The translations under genes were made by a program, and so were the position numbers. Of a stretch of 64,000 nt of DNA, positions 33,395 to 43,785 are shown one piece after another. The stretch comes from Intrasporangium sp. GTDB taxonomy: Bacteria; Actinomycetota; Actinomycetes; Actinomycetales; Dermatophilaceae. Below the pieces are notes generated by a model. It did no database searches. It was not told the DNA's origin and was given only the letters and a program-made list of their open reading frames with translations. Every line of letters starts with the position of its first letter. The first letter of the stretch is position 1. The stretch is taken from assembly GCF_030452765.1 (NCBI RefSeq), contig NZ_JAKDLO010000002.1:1-64000 (forward strand), in the 5' to 3' direction.

Positions 33395-33865
33395 ATGCCG
33401 AACCAACCCGTCGTCCCGCCGTTCGGTCGCGACGACGCGATCGCCAAGGTCAGGGCTGCCGAGGACCTGTGGAACACCAGAGATCCCGAGCGCGTCGCCC
33501 TGGCCTACTCGCCGGACAGCCGGTGGCGCAACCGGACGACGTGGGTCAAAGGTCGCGACGAGATCGTCGCGTTCCTCGTGCAGAAGTGGGAACGCGAGCT
33601 CGACTACCGGCTGATCAAGGAGATGTGGGGCTACGGGGACAACCGCATCGCGGTGCGCTTCGCCTCGGAGTGCCGCGGCAAGGACGGACTCTGGTACCGC
33701 TGCTACGGCAACGAGAACTGGCAGTTCGACGCAGACGGGCGCTGTCAGCTGCGGCACGCGAGCATCAACGACCTGCAGATCGCGGAGTCGGCACGCCTCT
33801 ACCACTGGGACGCGCCCGGCCCCCGCCCCCAGGACCATCCCGGGCTGACCGACCTCGGGCTCTGA
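33395..33865 (+). CDS. DUF1348 / nuclear transport factor 2-like protein
   Basis: [71 protein letters not shown]. Confidence 0.9.
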   Translation: MPNQPVVPPFGRDDAIAKVRAAEDLWNTRDPERVALAYSPDSRWRNRTTWVKGRDEIVAFLVQKWERELDYRLIKEMWGYGDNRIAVRFASECRGKDGLWYRCYGNENWQFDADGRCQLRHASINDLQIAESARLYHWDAPGPRPQDHPGLTDLGL

Positions 33866-33945
33866 GCTCGCGCCGACCGTGGCGTCGCGGGTCGCACCCG
33901 GCCCGATCCGCGCGGCTCCTGGCGCCCACCGATAGGGTGTCGCCC

Positions 33946-35343
33946 ATGGCTGATTTCGATGTGGTAGTGCTCGGGGCCGGACCCGGTGGCTATGTCGCGG
34001 CGATCCGCGCGTCCCAGCTCGGCAAGAAGGCGGCGGTCGTCGAGAAGCAGTACTGGGGTGGTGTCTGCCTCAACGTCGGGTGCATCCCCAGCAAGGCGCT
34101 GCTGCGCAACGCCGAGATCGCGCACATCATCACGCACGAGAAGAAGACCTTCGGCATCGAGGGTGACGCGACGATGTCCTTCGCCGCCACCCACTCCCGT
34201 AGCCGGAGCGTGGCCGAGGCCAGCGCCAAGGGCGTGCACTACCTGATGAAGAAGAACAAGATCGAGGAGGTCGACGGCTGGGGGACGATCACGAGTCCCA
34301 CCTCGATGGACGTCGCCCTGAACGACGGCTCGTCGCGCACCATCACCTTCGACAACCTCATCATCGCCACGGGAGCGACGGTGCGGATGCTGCCCGGCAT
34401 GCAGGTCAGCCCCAACGTCGTCACCTACGAGGAGCAGATCCTCGACGCCGACCTGCCGAGCTCGATCATCATCGGCGGCTCGGGCGCCATCGGGGTCGAG
34501 TTCGCCTATGTCCTGAAGAACTTCGGCGTCCACGTCACGATCGTCGAGTTCCTCGACCGAATGGTCCCGACCGAGGACGCCGACGTCTCCAAGGAGTTGT
34601 TCAAGCAGTACAAGAAGCTCGGCGTCACCGTCCTGCTCTCCACCGCGGTCAAGAACGTCGAGGACACCGGCTCGGGTGTGCGCGTCACCGTCGCCCCCGC
34701 CGCCGGTGGCGATGAGAAGGTCCTCGAGGCCGACAAGTTCCTCGCCGCCTTCGGCTTCGCTCCCCGGGTGGAGGGCTTCGGGCTCGAGGCGGCCGGGGTG
34801 CAGCTGACCGAGCGGGGCGCCGTCGGCGTGGACGCCCGGGGCCGCACCAACGTCCAGGGGGTCTACGCGATCGGGGACTGCACCGGCAAGCTCATGCTCG
34901 CCCACACGGCAGAGGCGATGGGGGTCGTCACCGCCGAGACGATCGCCGACGCCGAGACGATGGAGATCAACTTCGACATGATCCCGCGGGCGACGTTCTG
35001 CCAGCCGCAGATCGCCTCGTTCGGCTACTCGGAGCAGCAGGCCCGCGACAAGGGCTACGACGTCAAGACGGCCAGCTTCCCCTTCTCGGCCAACGGCAAG
35101 GCCCGCGGCATGGCCGAGGGGGTCGGGTTCGTCAAGATCGTCGCCGACGCCGAGCACAACGAGATCGTCGGCGGGCACATGATCGGCCCCGAGGTGACCG
35201 AGCTGCTCCCCGCCCTCACGCTGGCCCAGCAGTGGGACCTCACCGCCGACGAGGTGGCCCGCAACATCTTCGCCCACCCGACCCTCAGCGAGGCGATGAA
35301 GGAGGCCATCGAGGGGATCGCCGGCCACATGATCAACCTCTGA
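33946..35343 (+). CDS. lpdA: dihydrolipoyl dehydrogenase
   Basis: [48 protein letters not shown]. Confidence 0.95.
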   Translation: MADFDVVVLGAGPGGYVAAIRASQLGKKAAVVEKQYWGGVCLNVGCIPSKALLRNAEIAHIITHEKKTFGIEGDATMSFAATHSRSRSVAEASAKGVHYLMKKNKIEEVDGWGTITSPTSMDVALNDGSSRTITFDNLIIATGATVRMLPGMQVSPNVVTYEEQILDADLPSSIIIGGSGAIGVEFAYVLKNFGVHVTIVEFLDRMVPTEDADVSKELFKQYKKLGVTVLLSTAVKNVEDTGSGVRVTVAPAAGGDEKVLEADKFLAAFGFAPRVEGFGLEAAGVQLTERGAVGVDARGRTNVQGVYAIGDCTGKLMLAHTAEAMGVVTAETIADAETMEINFDMIPRATFCQPQIASFGYSEQQARDKGYDVKTASFPFSANGKARGMAEGVGFVKIVADAEHNEIVGGHMIGPEVTELLPALTLAQQWDLTADEVARNIFAHPTLSEAMKEAIEGIAGHMINL

Positions 35344-35359
35344 ACCCGACCCGGCGCGA

Positions 35360-35398
35360 AGGTATGCCGCCCAGCTCACCGGGCTGGGCGGCATACCT
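35360..35398. terminator. intergenic hairpin, perfect 16-bp stem built from an inverted pair of GTATGCCGC/GCGGCATAC
   Basis: aggtatgccgcccagc-tcaccgg-gctgggcggcatacct just after lpdA stop. Confidence 0.85.
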
Positions 35399-35450
35399 CT
35401 GGGTCGTTGCTCGGTTCCAGCACGCGCGGGCGGCACCGGCACCCACGCCC

Positions 35451-37484
35451 CTAGCGCCCGGACTGATCGTGACCACCGGCGAACAGGTGGCTGCGCCGCT
35501 CCGGGTCGCGCAACAGGTCGCGGGCGAGCTCGTCGAGCCTCGCGGTGAGGCGCTCGTCGTGCTCGTCGGCCCACGTGCCGAGGCGGGCCTGCAGCATCGT
35601 GCGGCGCGCGGCCACCAACCGGTCGATGGCGACATCGCCGGCCCGGGTGCACGAGGCGGTCCTGCCCTCGACGGTGACCAGGCCCGCCCGCAGCAGCGGC
35701 TCACCGAGGCGTTCGATCTGCTCGCGGGTCAGCTCCAGGCTCCGCGCCATCGCGTCGAGGTTGACGGCGCGGCGGTCACCGAGCCGAAGCAGCAGCCAGG
35801 TCGAGCGTGGGTCCAATTCGAGTCCTGCGGCCGCGGCGAGCTCCGTGTAGACCCGGTGCCGGCCCTCGCGCCTGGACAGGACGGAGAGCACCCGGGCGAC
35901 CTGGTCGGCCGGGTCCTCGCCGACCGGCATCGCCGACGGGGCCAGCGCCTGCGACTGGTCCGGGGTGGTCACGGTCTCGCGCAACGGCACCTCCCTCAGC
36001 AGCCAGGCGAAGCAGAACGCGAGTGCGGCGATCGGGACGGCCGCGAGGAAGACCGTCTGCAACGAGGCGGCGTAGGCATGGATGAAGCCGTCGTGCACCT
36101 CTGGGGGCAGCTGGGCCAGGATGGCGGGGCTGGCACCGGCCTCGGGGTTGAACCCAGGTGGCAGGGGTATGCCGGCCAGGTAGTGGGCGACGTTGCCGGT
36201 GAGGGTGTTGGCGAAGATCGCTCCGAACACGGCAGTGCCGAACGAGCCGCCGATCGAGCGGAAGAACGTCGCACCGGACGTGGCCACCCCCAGGTCCCGG
36301 TAGGGCACATCGTTCTGCACGGCGATGACCAGGACCTGCATCACCCCGCCGATGCCCACTCCGAGGACGAACATGTACGCGCTGTACTGCGCGGGGCTGG
36401 TGGACACGTCCAGCTGCGACAGCAGCCACATGCCCAGCGTCATCACCGCGGTGCCCAGGATCGGGAAGACCTTGTAGCGGCCCCACCGGCTGATCAGGAT
36501 GCCGGTGCCCATCGAGGTGATCAGCAGCCCGAGCATCAGCGGGAGCAGCTGCAGGCCCGAGGCGGTGGGGCTCTGGCCACGGACCACCTGCATGTACTGG
36601 GGCAGGTAGGTGATCGCCCCGAACATGGCGAAGCCGACCACGAAACCGACCAGGCTGGATGCGGTGAACACCCGGCTCTTGAACAGCCGTAGCGGCAGGA
36701 CCGGCTCGGCCGCGTGCCGCTCAACCACCACGAACGCCGCGATCAGCACCACCGCGAGGGCGCCCAGCAGATAGATCGGCGCGGAGGACCACGGCCAGGT
36801 CGTTCCACCCAGCGTGGTCAGCAACACCAGCGCGGTGGCGGCACCGGCCAGCAGCACGGTGCCCAGGTAGTCGATGGAGTGCTGGATCCGCTCGGTCCGG
36901 CCGGGCAGCACCACCGCGGTCACCACCAGTGCCAGCAGGCCCACCGGCAGGTTGATGTAGAACACCCAACGCCACGACAGGTGGTCGACGAAGAACCCGC
37001 CCAGCAGCGGGCCCAGCACGCTGGTCACCCCGAACACCGCGCCGAAGATGCCCTGGTACTTGCCCCGGTCGCGCGGGGAGACCACGTCGCCGACGATGGC
37101 CTGCGCGGTGATCATCAGACCGCCGCCGCCGACACCTTGCAGCGCCCGGAAGGCGATCAGCTCAGCCATCGACTGGCTGATCCCGGACAGCACCGATCCG
37201 ACCAGGAAGATGACGATCGCCGCCTGGAAGAACCGCTTGCGGCCGTAGAGGTCACCCAGCTTGCCCCACAACGGTGTCGATGCCGTCGAGGCGAGGATGT
37301 AGGCGGTCACCACCCACGACAGCTCCGACAGCGCGTGCAGGTCGCCGGCGATGGTCGGCAGCGCGGTCGCCACGATCGTCTGGTCGAGCGCCGCCAGGAA
37401 CATGCCCAGCAGCAGCGCCCCGATGATCAACAGGATGCGTCGCTGGGAGACTTGCTCTGGCGCCACGGGCGCGCTTGCGCTCAT
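35451..37484 (-). CDS. DHA2-family MFS multidrug transporter with C-terminal winged-helix (MarR-like) extension
   Basis: [27 protein letters not shown]-terminal [73 protein letters not shown]. Confidence 0.88.
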   Translation of the reverse strand: MSASAPVAPEQVSQRRILLIIGALLLGMFLAALDQTIVATALPTIAGDLHALSELSWVVTAYILASTASTPLWGKLGDLYGRKRFFQAAIVIFLVGSVLSGISQSMAELIAFRALQGVGGGGLMITAQAIVGDVVSPRDRGKYQGIFGAVFGVTSVLGPLLGGFFVDHLSWRWVFYINLPVGLLALVVTAVVLPGRTERIQHSIDYLGTVLLAGAATALVLLTTLGGTTWPWSSAPIYLLGALAVVLIAAFVVVERHAAEPVLPLRLFKSRVFTASSLVGFVVGFAMFGAITYLPQYMQVVRGQSPTASGLQLLPLMLGLLITSMGTGILISRWGRYKVFPILGTAVMTLGMWLLSQLDVSTSPAQYSAYMFVLGVGIGGVMQVLVIAVQNDVPYRDLGVATSGATFFRSIGGSFGTAVFGAIFANTLTGNVAHYLAGIPLPPGFNPEAGASPAILAQLPPEVHDGFIHAYAASLQTVFLAAVPIAALAFCFAWLLREVPLRETVTTPDQSQALAPSAMPVGEDPADQVARVLSVLSRREGRHRVYTELAAAAGLELDPRSTWLLLRLGDRRAVNLDAMARSLELTREQIERLGEPLLRAGLVTVEGRTASCTRAGDVAIDRLVAARRTMLQARLGTWADEHDERLTARLDELARDLLRDPERRSHLFAGGHDQSGR

Positions 37485-37694
37485 CTCGGTCTCCTGTCTC
37501 AGACAGCCCTGCTCCCGACGGTATCGGCACGGCGGCGGCGAGGGTGGACGTCACGGAGGTGACCGGACGATTAGGGCGAGGGTGGGGCGCGCTGTTAGGC
37601 TGGCCGGTGCCGTTCGATCGGCCGCGGATCGAGAGTGCCCGGGTGGACCTGCCCCGGGGCGCCGCGCAACGAGTGAAGAAGGAGTCGGTCATCC

Positions 37695-37964
37695 ATGCCG
37701 TTGGACGCTGACGTGAAGAAGAAGATCATCGACGAGTACGCCACGTCCGAGGGCGACACCGGCTCCCCCGAGGTCCAGGTGGCGATGCTGACGCAGCGGA
37801 TCAAGGACCTGACCGAGCACTCCAAGGTGCATGCGCACGACCATCACAGTCGTCGTGGCCTGCTCCTGCTCGTCGGTCGCCGCAAGCGGATGCTCCGCTA
37901 CCTCGAGGCCACCGACGTCGAGCGCTATCGCTCCCTGATCAAGCGCCTCGGTCTGCGCCGATGA
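37695..37964 (+). CDS. rpsO: 30S ribosomal protein S15
   Basis: [57 protein letters not shown]. Confidence 0.98.
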   Translation: MPLDADVKKKIIDEYATSEGDTGSPEVQVAMLTQRIKDLTEHSKVHAHDHHSRRGLLLLVGRRKRMLRYLEATDVERYRSLIKRLGLRR

Positions 37965-37972
37965 GTTTCTGA

Positions 37973-38013
37973 CGAGAGGCGGTCACCCCACCGGCTGCGG
38001 TGACCGCCTCTCG
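37973..38013 (+). terminator. rpsO-pnp intergenic hairpin (15-bp perfect stem)
   Basis: cgagaggcggtcacc-ccaccggctgc-ggtgaccgcctctcg. Confidence 0.85.
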
Positions 38014-38111
38014 CCGGAGGGGGCGGGCCCCCCGGCGATGAAGGAACCCCGCCCCCAACGACGATGTGCGAGGGCACGTGAAGAGAACAGAAACAGAAAG
38101 CGAGGACCCAC

Positions 38112-40355
38112 ATGGAGGGTCCAGACATCACCTTCGCCGAGGCCGTGATCGACAACGGCAGCTTCGGCACCCACACGGTCCGGTTCGAGACCGGCCGCCT
38201 TGCCCGGCAAGCCGGGGGAGCCGTGACGGCATACCTCGACGAGGACACGATGCTGCTGTCCACGACCGCCGCGGGCAAACAGCCCAAGGAGCAGCTCGAC
38301 TTCTTCCCGCTCACGGTGGACGTCGAGGAGCGCATGTACTCCGTCGGCCGGATCCCCGGCTCGTTCTTCCGCCGCGAGGGCCGTCCCTCGTCCGATGCCA
38401 TTCTCACCTGCCGGCTCATCGACCGGCCGCTGCGCCCGACCTTCAAGAAGGGCCTGCGCAACGAGGTCCAGGTGGTCATCACGGTCCTGTCCCTGAATCC
38501 CGACCACCAGTACGACGTGCTCGCGATCAACGCGGCGAGCGCCTCGACCCAGATCTCCGGGCTGCCCTTCTCCGGGCCGATCGGGGGCGTGCGCGTCTCG
38601 CTCATCGACGGGCAGTGGGTCGCCTTCCCGAGCTTCTCGGACATCGACCGCTCGACGTTCGACATGGTTGTCGCCGGCCGCGTCGTGACGGACCGGGACG
38701 GCACCGATGACGTCGCCATCATGATGGTCGAGGCGGAGTCAACCGTCGCGACGTGGAACCTCGTCAAGGACGAGGGGAAGCAGGCCCCGACCGAGGAGGT
38801 CGTCGCCGAGGGCCTCGAGGCGAGCAAGAAGTTCATCAAGGCGCTGTGCGAGGCCCAGGCGCAGCTCGCCGCCGCGGCCGCCAAGCCCGTGCAGGAGTTT
38901 CCCGTCTTCCTCGACTACCAGGACGACGCGTATGCCGCCGTCGAGGCCGCCGTCTCCGAGCAGACCGCTGCCGCGCTGACCATCGCCGCCAAGCACGAGC
39001 GGGAGGGCCGGCTCGACGAGATCAAGGCCGCCGTCAAGAAGGCCCTGACGGGCACGGACGGGCAGCCCGGTGACTTCGCCGGCCGTGAGAAGGAGGTGTC
39101 GGCCGCCTTCCGCGCGCTGCAGAAGAAGCTGGTCCGTCAGCGCATCCTGCGTGACCACGTCCGCATCGACGGTCGTGGCCTTGCCGACATCCGGGCCCTG
39201 TCCGCCGAGGTAGAGGTCGTCCCGCGGGTACACGGCTCGGCGATCTTCGAGCGCGGCGAGACCCAGATCATGGGGGTCACGACACTCAACATGCTCAAGA
39301 TGGAGCAGCAGCTCGACACGCTCTCGCCGGCGACCCGCAAGCGCTACATGCACAACTACAACTTCCCGCCCTACAGCACCGGTGAGACCGGCCGCGTGGG
39401 TTCGCCCAAGCGCCGCGAGATCGGTCACGGTGCGCTCGCCGAGCGGGCCCTGATGCCGGTGCTGCCGACGCGCGAGGAGTTCCCCTACGCGATCCGTCAG
39501 GTGTCGGAGGCGCTCAGCTCGAACGGCTCCACGTCGATGGGCTCGGTCTGCGCCTCGACGCTGAGCCTGCTCAACGCCGGTGTGCCGCTGCGCGCCCCGG
39601 TCGCGGGCATCGCGATGGGCCTGGTGTCTGACACGGTCGATGGTGAGATGCAGTACGCGGCTCTCACCGACATCCTCGGCGCCGAGGACGCGTTCGGCGA
39701 CATGGACTTCAAGGTCGCCGGTACCCGCGAGTTCGTCACGGCCATCCAGCTCGACACCAAGCTCGACGGCATCCCCGCCTCGGTGCTGGCCGGCGCGCTG
39801 ACCCAGGCCCGCGACGCGCGCCTGCACATTCTCGACGTCATGGCCGAGGCCATCGACGTGCCCGACGAGATGAGCGAGTTCGCACCGCGGATCATCACGG
39901 TGAAGGTTCCCGTCGACAAGATCGGTGAGGTCATCGGCCCGAAGGGCAAGATGATCAACCAGATCCAGGACGACACGGGCGCCGACATCTCGATCGAGGA
40001 CGACGGCACCGTCTTCATCGGCGCGGTCGACGGACAGTCCGCCGAGGCGGCCCGCGCCGCGGTCAACGCGATCGCCAACCCGCAGATGCCCGAGGTCGGG
40101 GAGCGCTTCCTCGGCACGGTCGTCAAGACGACGACGTTCGGCGCGTTCGTCTCCCTGCTGCCGGGCAAGGACGGTCTGCTGCACATCTCCGAGGTGCGCA
40201 AGCTGGTCGGCGGCAAGCGGATCGACTCGGTCGACGACGTCGTCAAGGTCGGCCAGAAGCTGCAGGTCGAGCTCAAGGAGATCGACCCGCGCGGCAAGCT
40301 ATCGCTCGCGGCGGTCCTCCCCGAGGAGAAGCAGGAGGCCCACGCCGACGCGTGA
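38112..40355 (+). CDS. pnp: polyribonucleotide nucleotidyltransferase
   Basis: [56 protein letters not shown] and S1 domains. Confidence 0.98.
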   Translation: MEGPDITFAEAVIDNGSFGTHTVRFETGRLARQAGGAVTAYLDEDTMLLSTTAAGKQPKEQLDFFPLTVDVEERMYSVGRIPGSFFRREGRPSSDAILTCRLIDRPLRPTFKKGLRNEVQVVITVLSLNPDHQYDVLAINAASASTQISGLPFSGPIGGVRVSLIDGQWVAFPSFSDIDRSTFDMVVAGRVVTDRDGTDDVAIMMVEAESTVATWNLVKDEGKQAPTEEVVAEGLEASKKFIKALCEAQAQLAAAAAKPVQEFPVFLDYQDDAYAAVEAAVSEQTAAALTIAAKHEREGRLDEIKAAVKKALTGTDGQPGDFAGREKEVSAAFRALQKKLVRQRILRDHVRIDGRGLADIRALSAEVEVVPRVHGSAIFERGETQIMGVTTLNMLKMEQQLDTLSPATRKRYMHNYNFPPYSTGETGRVGSPKRREIGHGALAERALMPVLPTREEFPYAIRQVSEALSSNGSTSMGSVCASTLSLLNAGVPLRAPVAGIAMGLVSDTVDGEMQYAALTDILGAEDAFGDMDFKVAGTREFVTAIQLDTKLDGIPASVLAGALTQARDARLHILDVMAEAIDVPDEMSEFAPRIITVKVPVDKIGEVIGPKGKMINQIQDDTGADISIEDDGTVFIGAVDGQSAEAARAAVNAIANPQMPEVGERFLGTVVKTTTFGAFVSLLPGKDGLLHISEVRKLVGGKRIDSVDDVVKVGQKLQVELKEIDPRGKLSLAAVLPEEKQEAHADA

Positions 40356-40395
40356 TCCTCTGGCTGGCATTGTGCAGTCGGCATTGACCAGTCGA

Positions 40396-40430
40396 ACGGC
40401 GCGGCACATCACCCCGGTGTGCCGCGCCGT
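40396..40430 (+). terminator. hairpin downstream of pnp (13-bp stem)
   Basis: acggcgcggcaca-tcaccccgg-tgtgccgcgccgt. Confidence 0.8.
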
Positions 40431-40563
40431 CCCGCTCCCGTGACCGCTCTCCCGCCCCGCTGCGGGGACAACCGGCCGGAACGACGGGCGGTGATGGCGG
40501 CGGCGGAGCACGGGCGCGGTCGTGGCGCCCCACTTGTTCCGGTCACGTGGCGCCGCTGCGTGA

Positions 40564-42141
40564 TCAGAAGATCGCGTTGATGCCGTTCCAGCCGCTGCCG
40601 ATCTGGACCTTGGCGAGCCAGCCGGAGGCCGTTCGCGGGTACAGCCACAGCCGGCCGTGGCTGTCCCGGGCGGTGATGTCGGGAACCCGGTCGCCGTTCA
40701 GGTCACCAGGGCTCATGATGGCCGTCATCCCGTTCCAACCGCTCCCGATGCGAGTCGGGCTCAGCCAGCCGCCCTTTCCGTTGCCGGGGTAGAGCCAGAG
40801 GTAGCCGGTCGAGCGCTGGCGGGCGACAACATCGGCGAACCCGTCGCCGTTCACGTCGCCGGCACCGACGATGACATCGAGGCCCTGCCACCCGCTGCCG
40901 ATCTTCACGCCGGAGCGGACCGTGCCGGTGCCGGTGCCGGCGTAGAGGTAGAGGTTCCCGCTGGACGCGCCGCGAGCGAGGATGTCGACGCGCTGGTCAC
41001 CGTTGAAGTCCCCCGGTGCGATGATCCGGTCGAGGCCGTTCCAGCCGGTGCCGACCTTGGTCCGCGACAGCCAGCCGCCCTTGCCGTTGCCCCGGTAGAG
41101 CCACAGGTCGCCGGTCGAGCGCTGACGCGCGAGGACATCCGCAGGGCCGTCGCCGCTCAGGTCGCCGACCGTCTCGAGCACGTCCATGCCGGACCAGCCG
41201 GTGCCGATCCGCACCCCCGACGAGAGGGTGCCGCGCGTCGTCCCGGCGTAGATGCGCAGCTCCCCGGTCGAGCCGACCCGAGCGAGCACGTCGTTGGTCC
41301 AGTCCCCGTTGAACTCGGCTGTCGAGTTGGACAGCGTCGAAGCCGGCATCGACAGGGCGGTGAAGGCGTACGTCCCACAAGTCCGGTCGTAGTCCCGCTC
41401 GTCGTCGTACCACTGCGACAGATAGACGCGGCCGCCGGAGAAGCTCGCCTGGGTGCAGCGGTCGGCCGCCTCCTCGGGGTAGTCCAGCCTGCCTGCGGTC
41501 GCCCAGACCGGGACACCCGGGAGCCGCCAGTTGCCGGTGATCTGCTGCCACCCGGCGGCATACGAGTAGAGGCCGTAGGGGTATCCGGCGTCGCGCAGGC
41601 CCCGCATCACGCCCTCGACGACGTACCGGTTCGCGCGCTCCTTGGTGCCGGTGCCGGTCGGCCACGGCTGGGCGCTGCGCGGCTCCACGTCGATCCACAC
41701 GACGGGCGCCTTGAACCCGACCTTGGCCAGACTGTCGACCGCGAAGCGGGCCTGCGCGTAGCCGACGTTCGAGAGCTTGCCCGCGCTCGTGCTGCTCGAC
41801 CAGGGACCCTTGCTGCCGTATGTCGTCAGCTGGGCCGAGGTCGGGTAGGCAGCCATCGTGTAGGCCTGCGCCGGCTTGGCGCGGTCCTTGACCCAGGCGA
41901 CCTGACTCGCGAGGCACGGGTTCTCGGTGAAGGGCAGACCCTTGGTCAGCCCGACGACGACGAACTGGGTCGACGTCGGTGGCATCGGCAGGTCGTATCC
42001 ACCGACGCTGCTCGGGCACTGTGGCCACGAGATGTCGTGGCCGAACATCGTGGCGGCCGAGGCGCTGGGCGCGACGGCGACTGCGCACGCGGCCAGGACG
42101 AGACCGCTCAAGGTAGCGGTGACGGTGGTTCGATGACTCAT
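40564..42141 (-). CDS. secreted DUF1906 glycoside hydrolase-like protein with FG-GAP/VCBS repeats
   Basis: Signal peptide; FGHDISWPQCPS; VVWIDVEPRSAQPW; C-terminal GDLNGDRVPDITARDSHGRLWLYP repeats. Confidence 0.85.
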   Translation of the reverse strand: MSHRTTVTATLSGLVLAACAVAVAPSASAATMFGHDISWPQCPSSVGGYDLPMPPTSTQFVVVGLTKGLPFTENPCLASQVAWVKDRAKPAQAYTMAAYPTSAQLTTYGSKGPWSSSTSAGKLSNVGYAQARFAVDSLAKVGFKAPVVWIDVEPRSAQPWPTGTGTKERANRYVVEGVMRGLRDAGYPYGLYSYAAGWQQITGNWRLPGVPVWATAGRLDYPEEAADRCTQASFSGGRVYLSQWYDDERDYDRTCGTYAFTALSMPASTLSNSTAEFNGDWTNDVLARVGSTGELRIYAGTTRGTLSSGVRIGTGWSGMDVLETVGDLSGDGPADVLARQRSTGDLWLYRGNGKGGWLSRTKVGTGWNGLDRIIAPGDFNGDQRVDILARGASSGNLYLYAGTGTGTVRSGVKIGSGWQGLDVIVGAGDVNGDGFADVVARQRSTGYLWLYPGNGKGGWLSPTRIGSGWNGMTAIMSPGDLNGDRVPDITARDSHGRLWLYPRTASGWLAKVQIGSGWNGINAIF

Positions 42142-42232
42142 GGCGGTCCCCTCGACCTCTCCAGTGCACAACGGTTCTCGTCTGATGGTAGGGACCAAGG
42201 TCACATCGGTCGCCCCGGATAGCCTGTCGCTC

Positions 42233-43021
42233 GTGACGGATGCTAACGACAACCACGGGATCAGGGTCGGCGTCATCGGTGCCAAGGGCAGGATGGGTTC
42301 GCAGGTGTGCCGTGCCGTCGAGGCAGCCGAAGGCCTGCGGCTCGTGGCCCGCTACGACCAGGGCGACGACCTCGGCGACCTCAGTGGCGCGGATGTCGTC
42401 GTCGAGTTCTCGGTGCCGGACGCGTCACCGGCCAACGTCGCATACTGCGTGGCTCGAGGGGTGCATGTCGTCGTCGGGACGACCGGCTGGGACGACGCCA
42501 AGCTCGAGACTCTGAGTGGCCAGCTCGCCGACGCTCCGCCGTCGAGCAGTGGCTCGCCCGTCGGGGTGCTGATCGCCCCCAACTTCGCCATCGGCGCGAT
42601 CCTGATGATGTCGTTCGCCGCGAAGGCCGCCCGGTTCTACGAGTCGGTCGAGGTCATCGAGCTGCACCACCCCGACAAGGTCGACGCCCCCTCCGGCACC
42701 GCGGCCCGGACAGCAGGCCTGATCGCGGCCGCCCGAGATGGTGCGGGCGCCGGTCCCGTGCCCGACGCCACCACCCACGACCCGGGCGGCGCCCGCGGGG
42801 CGCGGGTGAACGGCATACCCGTTCATTCGGTGCGGCTGCGCGGGCTCGTCGCGCACCAGGAGGTGCTGCTCGGCAACGTGGGGGAGCAGCTGAGCATCCG
42901 GCACGACTCCTTCGACCGGGTCTCCTTCATGCCCGGGGTCATCGAGGGCGTGCGGCGGGTGGCTGACCACCCCGGTCTGACCGTGGGGCTCGAGCACTAC
43001 CTCGGGCTGGTCGAGACGTGA
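42233..43021 (+). CDS. dapB: 4-hydroxy-tetrahydrodipicolinate reductase
   Basis: RVGVIGAKGRMGSQVCRAVEAAEGL; ELHHPDKVDAPSGTAARTA. Confidence 0.95.
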   Translation: MTDANDNHGIRVGVIGAKGRMGSQVCRAVEAAEGLRLVARYDQGDDLGDLSGADVVVEFSVPDASPANVAYCVARGVHVVVGTTGWDDAKLETLSGQLADAPPSSSGSPVGVLIAPNFAIGAILMMSFAAKAARFYESVEVIELHHPDKVDAPSGTAARTAGLIAAARDGAGAGPVPDATTHDPGGARGARVNGIPVHSVRLRGLVAHQEVLLGNVGEQLSIRHDSFDRVSFMPGVIEGVRRVADHPGLTVGLEHYLGLVET

Positions 43022-43635
43022 CCTCGCCTGACGATGAGCTCGTGGTGCTCCTGTCCGAGGACGGTCGGCGCGTCGGCGTCGCTGCGAAGGCCTCCGTCCA
43101 CGGGGCGCACACGCCGCTGCACCTGGCCTTCTCGGCCTACCTCTTCGACGCACGTGACCGCCTGCTCGTGACGCGGCGGGCTCTGGACAAGGCGACCTTC
43201 CCGGGGGTGGTGACCAACTCGGTGTGCGGCCATCCGGCGCCGGGTGAGGGTCTCGAGGATGCGGTGCGGCGTCGCGCGGCAGACGAGCTCGGGCTGCCTG
43301 TGGGCGACCTGCGCCTCGTCCTGCCTCGGTTCGCCTACCGCGCCGAGATGGCCGGTGTGGTCGAGCGCGAGATGTGCCCGGTGCTCGTCGGCCGGGTCGA
43401 CGCGCAGCCGCGGCCTGACCCGGCGGAGGTGGCCTCGTTCGAGTGGGTGCACTGGGCGACGTTTGCCGCCGAGGTCGTCGGGAAGGTCCGCGACGTCTCC
43501 GTATGGTGCCGTCTGCAGGTCGAGCAGCTCGACCGGCTGGGGCCCGGACCGGATGCGTGGCCCACCGCTGACGAGGTGGACCTACCCGCCGTATTGGCAC
43601 CACGCGGCGGCGGCGCCCCCTCGACCGGGAGGTAA
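43018..43635 (+). CDS. idi: isopentenyl-diphosphate delta-isomerase (type 1)
   Basis: HLAFSAYLFDARDRLLVTRRALDKATFPGVVTNSVCGHPAPGE. Confidence 0.95.
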   Translation: MTSPDDELVVLLSEDGRRVGVAAKASVHGAHTPLHLAFSAYLFDARDRLLVTRRALDKATFPGVVTNSVCGHPAPGEGLEDAVRRRAADELGLPVGDLRLVLPRFAYRAEMAGVVEREMCPVLVGRVDAQPRPDPAEVASFEWVHWATFAAEVVGKVRDVSVWCRLQVEQLDRLGPGPDAWPTADEVDLPAVLAPRGGGAPSTGR

Positions 43636-43682
43636 AGCCCACTCGACCGGGCACTCGTGCCCGCTCGACGGGGTGCGCCTGA
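43618..43682 (+). repeat. 22-bp spaced TCGAC-core repeat, 3 units
   Basis: TCGAC at 43621, 43643, 43665: ctcgaccgggaggtaaagcc/actcgaccgggcactcgtgcc/cgctcgacggggtgcgcc. Confidence 0.65.
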
Positions 43683-43785
43683 CCGTCTCGGTTGTGGACA
43701 ACGTGGACACGGACGCGTTTGCTTCCAGTAGAGTCGCGCTGGCTCGGGTCAGGAAGACTCGGCGACGATACGAGGGAGAAGATGG

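Noticed and set aside
37973-38013. rpsO-pnp hairpin as a novel element
   Set aside because: Hairpins between rpsO and pnp are a well-known feature; listed only as terminator/processing site
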